Assembly: GCA_964493945.1 (NCBI GenBank)
Contig: CAZBQG010000098.1
Location: 1-14,903 of the forward strand
Direction: 5' to 3'
Origin: CAZBQG01 sp964493945
GTDB lineage: Bacteria > Pseudomonadota > Alphaproteobacteria > Rhodospirillales > UBA2165
Length of the DNA: 14,903 bases
Within the stretch, counting starts at the first letter, position 1, and each line of letters opens with the position of its first letter. A program made the translations under genes and the position numbers. The notes beneath the pieces were generated by a model. The model saw only the letters and a program-made list of their open reading frames with translations, made no database searches and was not told the origin of the DNA. Below, piece by piece: positions 13,094 through 14,903 of the stretch.

Positions 13094-13408
13094 TTCTCTC
13101 TCCAATAGGAAGTGTGGGCAATAAAGGTTTGATCGAAAGAACTAAATCTTCATTTGAAATTCTGCATTCGAGACGCCTGGGAGTGAACTTGATTGGGGTT
13201 ATCACGGCAGGAATTCCGCGTCTACCGCTCCGGCAAGCGCTGATGAAAAAATAAAAGCCTCTCCGGTGGTTCGTAATTTCCGAATTGGGTCAAAAGCAAC
13301 CCGAAAACAGGACCGCCGCCAAGGGTAAAGCGGAAACCTGGGTGCGAAAGTGGACATTCCCCGGCGCGACACGGGAATCCGAACACCATTAACCCCACCA
13401 TTTGTTTC
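13094..13408. other. Gene-free AT-richer intergenic stretch
   Basis: About 315 bases between the DsrE-like start and the GMC stop, both on the minus strand. No frame looks like a known protein. The part next to the DsrE-like gene (13094-13260) is notably AT-rich and should contain its promoter, but no convincing -35/-10 pair could be fixed. No clear terminator stem for the upstream GMC gene was seen. Confidence 0.5.
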
Positions 13409-14868
13409 CTAACCGCCCCCGTCCTGCTTGATCATATCGGCGGCCTTCTCCCCGATCAAGATGCTGGGCGCATTGGTGTTGCCGCCGGTCACGCGGGGCA
13501 TGATGGAGGCATCCACCACCCGCAGGCACCGCACGCCATGGACCCTGAGCCTGGCATCCACCACGGCCCCCTCGTCCGTGCCCATTTTGCAGGTGCCGAC
13601 GGGATGAAAGATGGTCGCTGAATTTTCCAGGATATAGTCCCGGAGTTGATCATCCGTTTGGGCTTCGGCGCCGGGCAGGGCTTCCGTCGGCTCATATTTC
13701 CGGAACTCTTCCGATCCCAGGATGCGCCGGGAAAGTTTGAGGCCGTCCAGCAGCACTTCCAGATCCTCGGACTCGGAAAAAAAGCGGGGATCGATGAGGG
13801 GCGCGGCGGCGGGATCTCTATTGGCCAGGCTGACCGAACCCCGGCTTTTCGGGCGCAAAAGGACCGCCGTCAGGGAATAGCCGTGCCCCCGGGTCAATAT
13901 CCTGGGCGGGCGGGCCCGGTAGCCGAGCGTGAATACATATTGGATGTCGGGCCTGTCCAGGCTGGGCCGGGTTTTAACGAAGCCCCCTGACTCGACCATA
14001 TTGGATGAGAACATGCCGCGCCGCCGGAACAGGTAATTGAGCACGTCCCAGGTCTGCCTGGGGTCGCCCCCAGGGACAATCCGTGGGGCACCCGGCTTTT
14101 TGATTTGACGATACAGTGAATGGCCGCATGGTCTTGCAAGTTCCGCCCCACACCCAGCAGATGGTGTTGGGTCTCGATGCCCAGCGCCTGCAAAGCGGCC
14201 CCGTCGCCGGTGCCCGACAAGGCAAGGATCTTGGGCGAGATGATGGCGCCCGTCGACAGGATCACTTCGCCCCGGGCGGTAATCTTGCGCCCATCCAGCA
14301 ATTCAACCCCCGTGGCCCGGCCGCCTTCGGCCATGATCCGGGCGACGGCGGCGCCTGTCATGAGCGTCACATTGGGGCGGCGTTTGGCGGGTTCGATATA
14401 GGCCTTGGCCGTCGACCAGCGCCAGCCATTTTTTTGCGTGACCTGATGGATGCCGAACCCATCCTGGCTTTCGGCGTTGAAATCCGGGTTATAGCGGTGT
14501 TGCAGAGATTCCGCCGCCGCCACCAAGGTCTCATTAAGTGGGCTGGGATCGCCAACGAAGGTGACATTGAGAGGCCTGCCCTTGGCGTGACGGCCGTCGC
14601 CCGCGAATTGTTCGTTGTTTTCAGCCTTCAGGAAATAGGGTTTGACCTCCTCCCACGACCAGCCCGGATTGCCCAGTTCCGCCCATTCATCGTAATCGCC
14701 ACGGTTGCCCCGGATATAGACCATGCCGTTGATGGAACTGGACCCGCCCAGGGTCTTGCCCCTCGGCATGAAGATATTGCGCCCGCCCGCAATTGCCTGG
14801 GGCTGGGAATTGAACTGCCAGACGATGCGCGGATTGGGCATGGCCCAAATGAGAGAGCGCCAGGACAA
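13409..14868 (-). pseudogene. GMC-family FAD oxidoreductase (choline dehydrogenase-like), frameshifted and 5'-truncated
   Basis: GMC enzymes oxidise alcohols with FAD; usual length is about 530 residues. On the minus strand the first visible frame gives PNPRIVWQFNSQPQ, the GMC signature PRGKTLGGSSSINGMVYIRG, then ENNEQFAGDGRH, the FAD/substrate segment GEVILSTGAIISPKILALSG and GVGRNLQDH. Near 14060-14063 (GGGG on the plus strand) one base is missing. The proper continuation, DVLNYLFRRRGMFSSNMVES, lies in the next frame and runs to TAG at 13409-13411. The C-terminal catalytic block FHPVGTCKMG with its His, and GGNTNAPSILIGEKAADMI with its Asn, are intact. The N-terminal FAD-binding GxGxxG region (about 50-60 residues) is absent: the frame stays open to the window edge but no longer resembles GMC, and a plus-strand start lies at 14887. 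I infer a doubly damaged gene; if the one-base gap is an error, the 5' truncation remains. Confidence 0.82.
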
Positions 14869-14886
14869 GCTGGCAAAGGATAGGAG

Positions 14887-14903
14887 ATGAAAGTTCTCTA
14901 CGA
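14887..14903 (+). CDS. Possible 5' end of a plus-strand gene (partial, unidentified)
   Basis: ATG 14887 is preceded by AAGGA at 14876-14880 with a 6-base spacer, an excellent Shine-Dalgarno arrangement. It reads MKVLY before the window ends. This start is divergent from the GMC remnant and would explain why GMC homology ends near 14860. Five codons are too few to identify a product, and the start could be fortuitous. Confidence 0.35.

Noticed and set aside
13094..13408. Possible insertion-sequence end or small RNA in the AT-rich spacer
   Set aside because: No terminal inverted repeats, transposase fragment or promoter-terminator pair could be found.

Overview
The window is about 62% G+C by eye. 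It looks like chromosomal DNA of an alphaproteobacterium of Rhodospirillales type. The supports are a ClpA C-terminus next to a FemAB-like (DUF482) acetyltransferase, a histidine kinase of the EIHHRVKNN type, and a TctCBA tricarboxylate-type transporter. No tRNA, rRNA, CRISPR array, transposase or integrase was seen. The assignment comes from family recognition, not a database search.

Layout. (1) 1-581: 3' end of clpA (+). (2) 582-1077: remnant of a sensor histidine kinase (-). (3) 1078-2265: FemAB-like protein (-). (4) 2416-4365: a tight minus-strand operon in transcription order of a lipoprotein metallo-beta-lactamase-fold hydrolase, a RidA-family protein and a VOC-fold protein. (5) 4394-4590: last ~60 codons of a serine/alanine-glyoxylate aminotransferase (+), running directly into tctC. 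(6) 4596-7525: tctC-tctB-tctA (+), with tctA broken by one missing base. (7) 7522-7878: remnant of a GcvT/DmdA-like aminomethyltransferase (+). (8) 7879-10080: cytoplasmic molybdopterin oxidoreductase (-), divergent from a broken short-chain dehydrogenase (10216-10969, +), with an 8-3-8 inverted repeat between them. (9) 11408-12502: ornithine cyclodeaminase/mu-crystallin family enzyme (+). (10) 12716-13093: orphan DsrE-like protein (-) in visibly AT-richer DNA. (11) 13409-14868: GMC oxidoreductase (-), frameshifted and apparently lacking its 5' end. (12) 14887-end: possible start of a plus-strand gene.

How the parts fit. The right two thirds reads as a catabolic neighbourhood. It combines organic-acid uptake (TctCBA) with several oxidoreductases and amino-acid or C1-related enzymes (aminotransferase, aminomethyltransferase, OCD, SDR, GMC). 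The shared substrate cannot be read from the sequence. The most notable property is decay: of about 15 protein-coding loci, six are fragments or carry disabling lesions. Five breaks are single missing bases, at least four of them in short homopolymers, so base-calling error must be excluded. However, an in-frame TGA in the SDR and the large truncations of the kinase, aminotransferase and aminomethyltransferase cannot be explained that way. I do not see a convincing new defence, mobile or biosynthetic system. The strongest candidates for a second look are the aminotransferase-tctC junction, the divergent oxidoreductase/SDR promoter with its palindrome, and the SaoD-like orphan.
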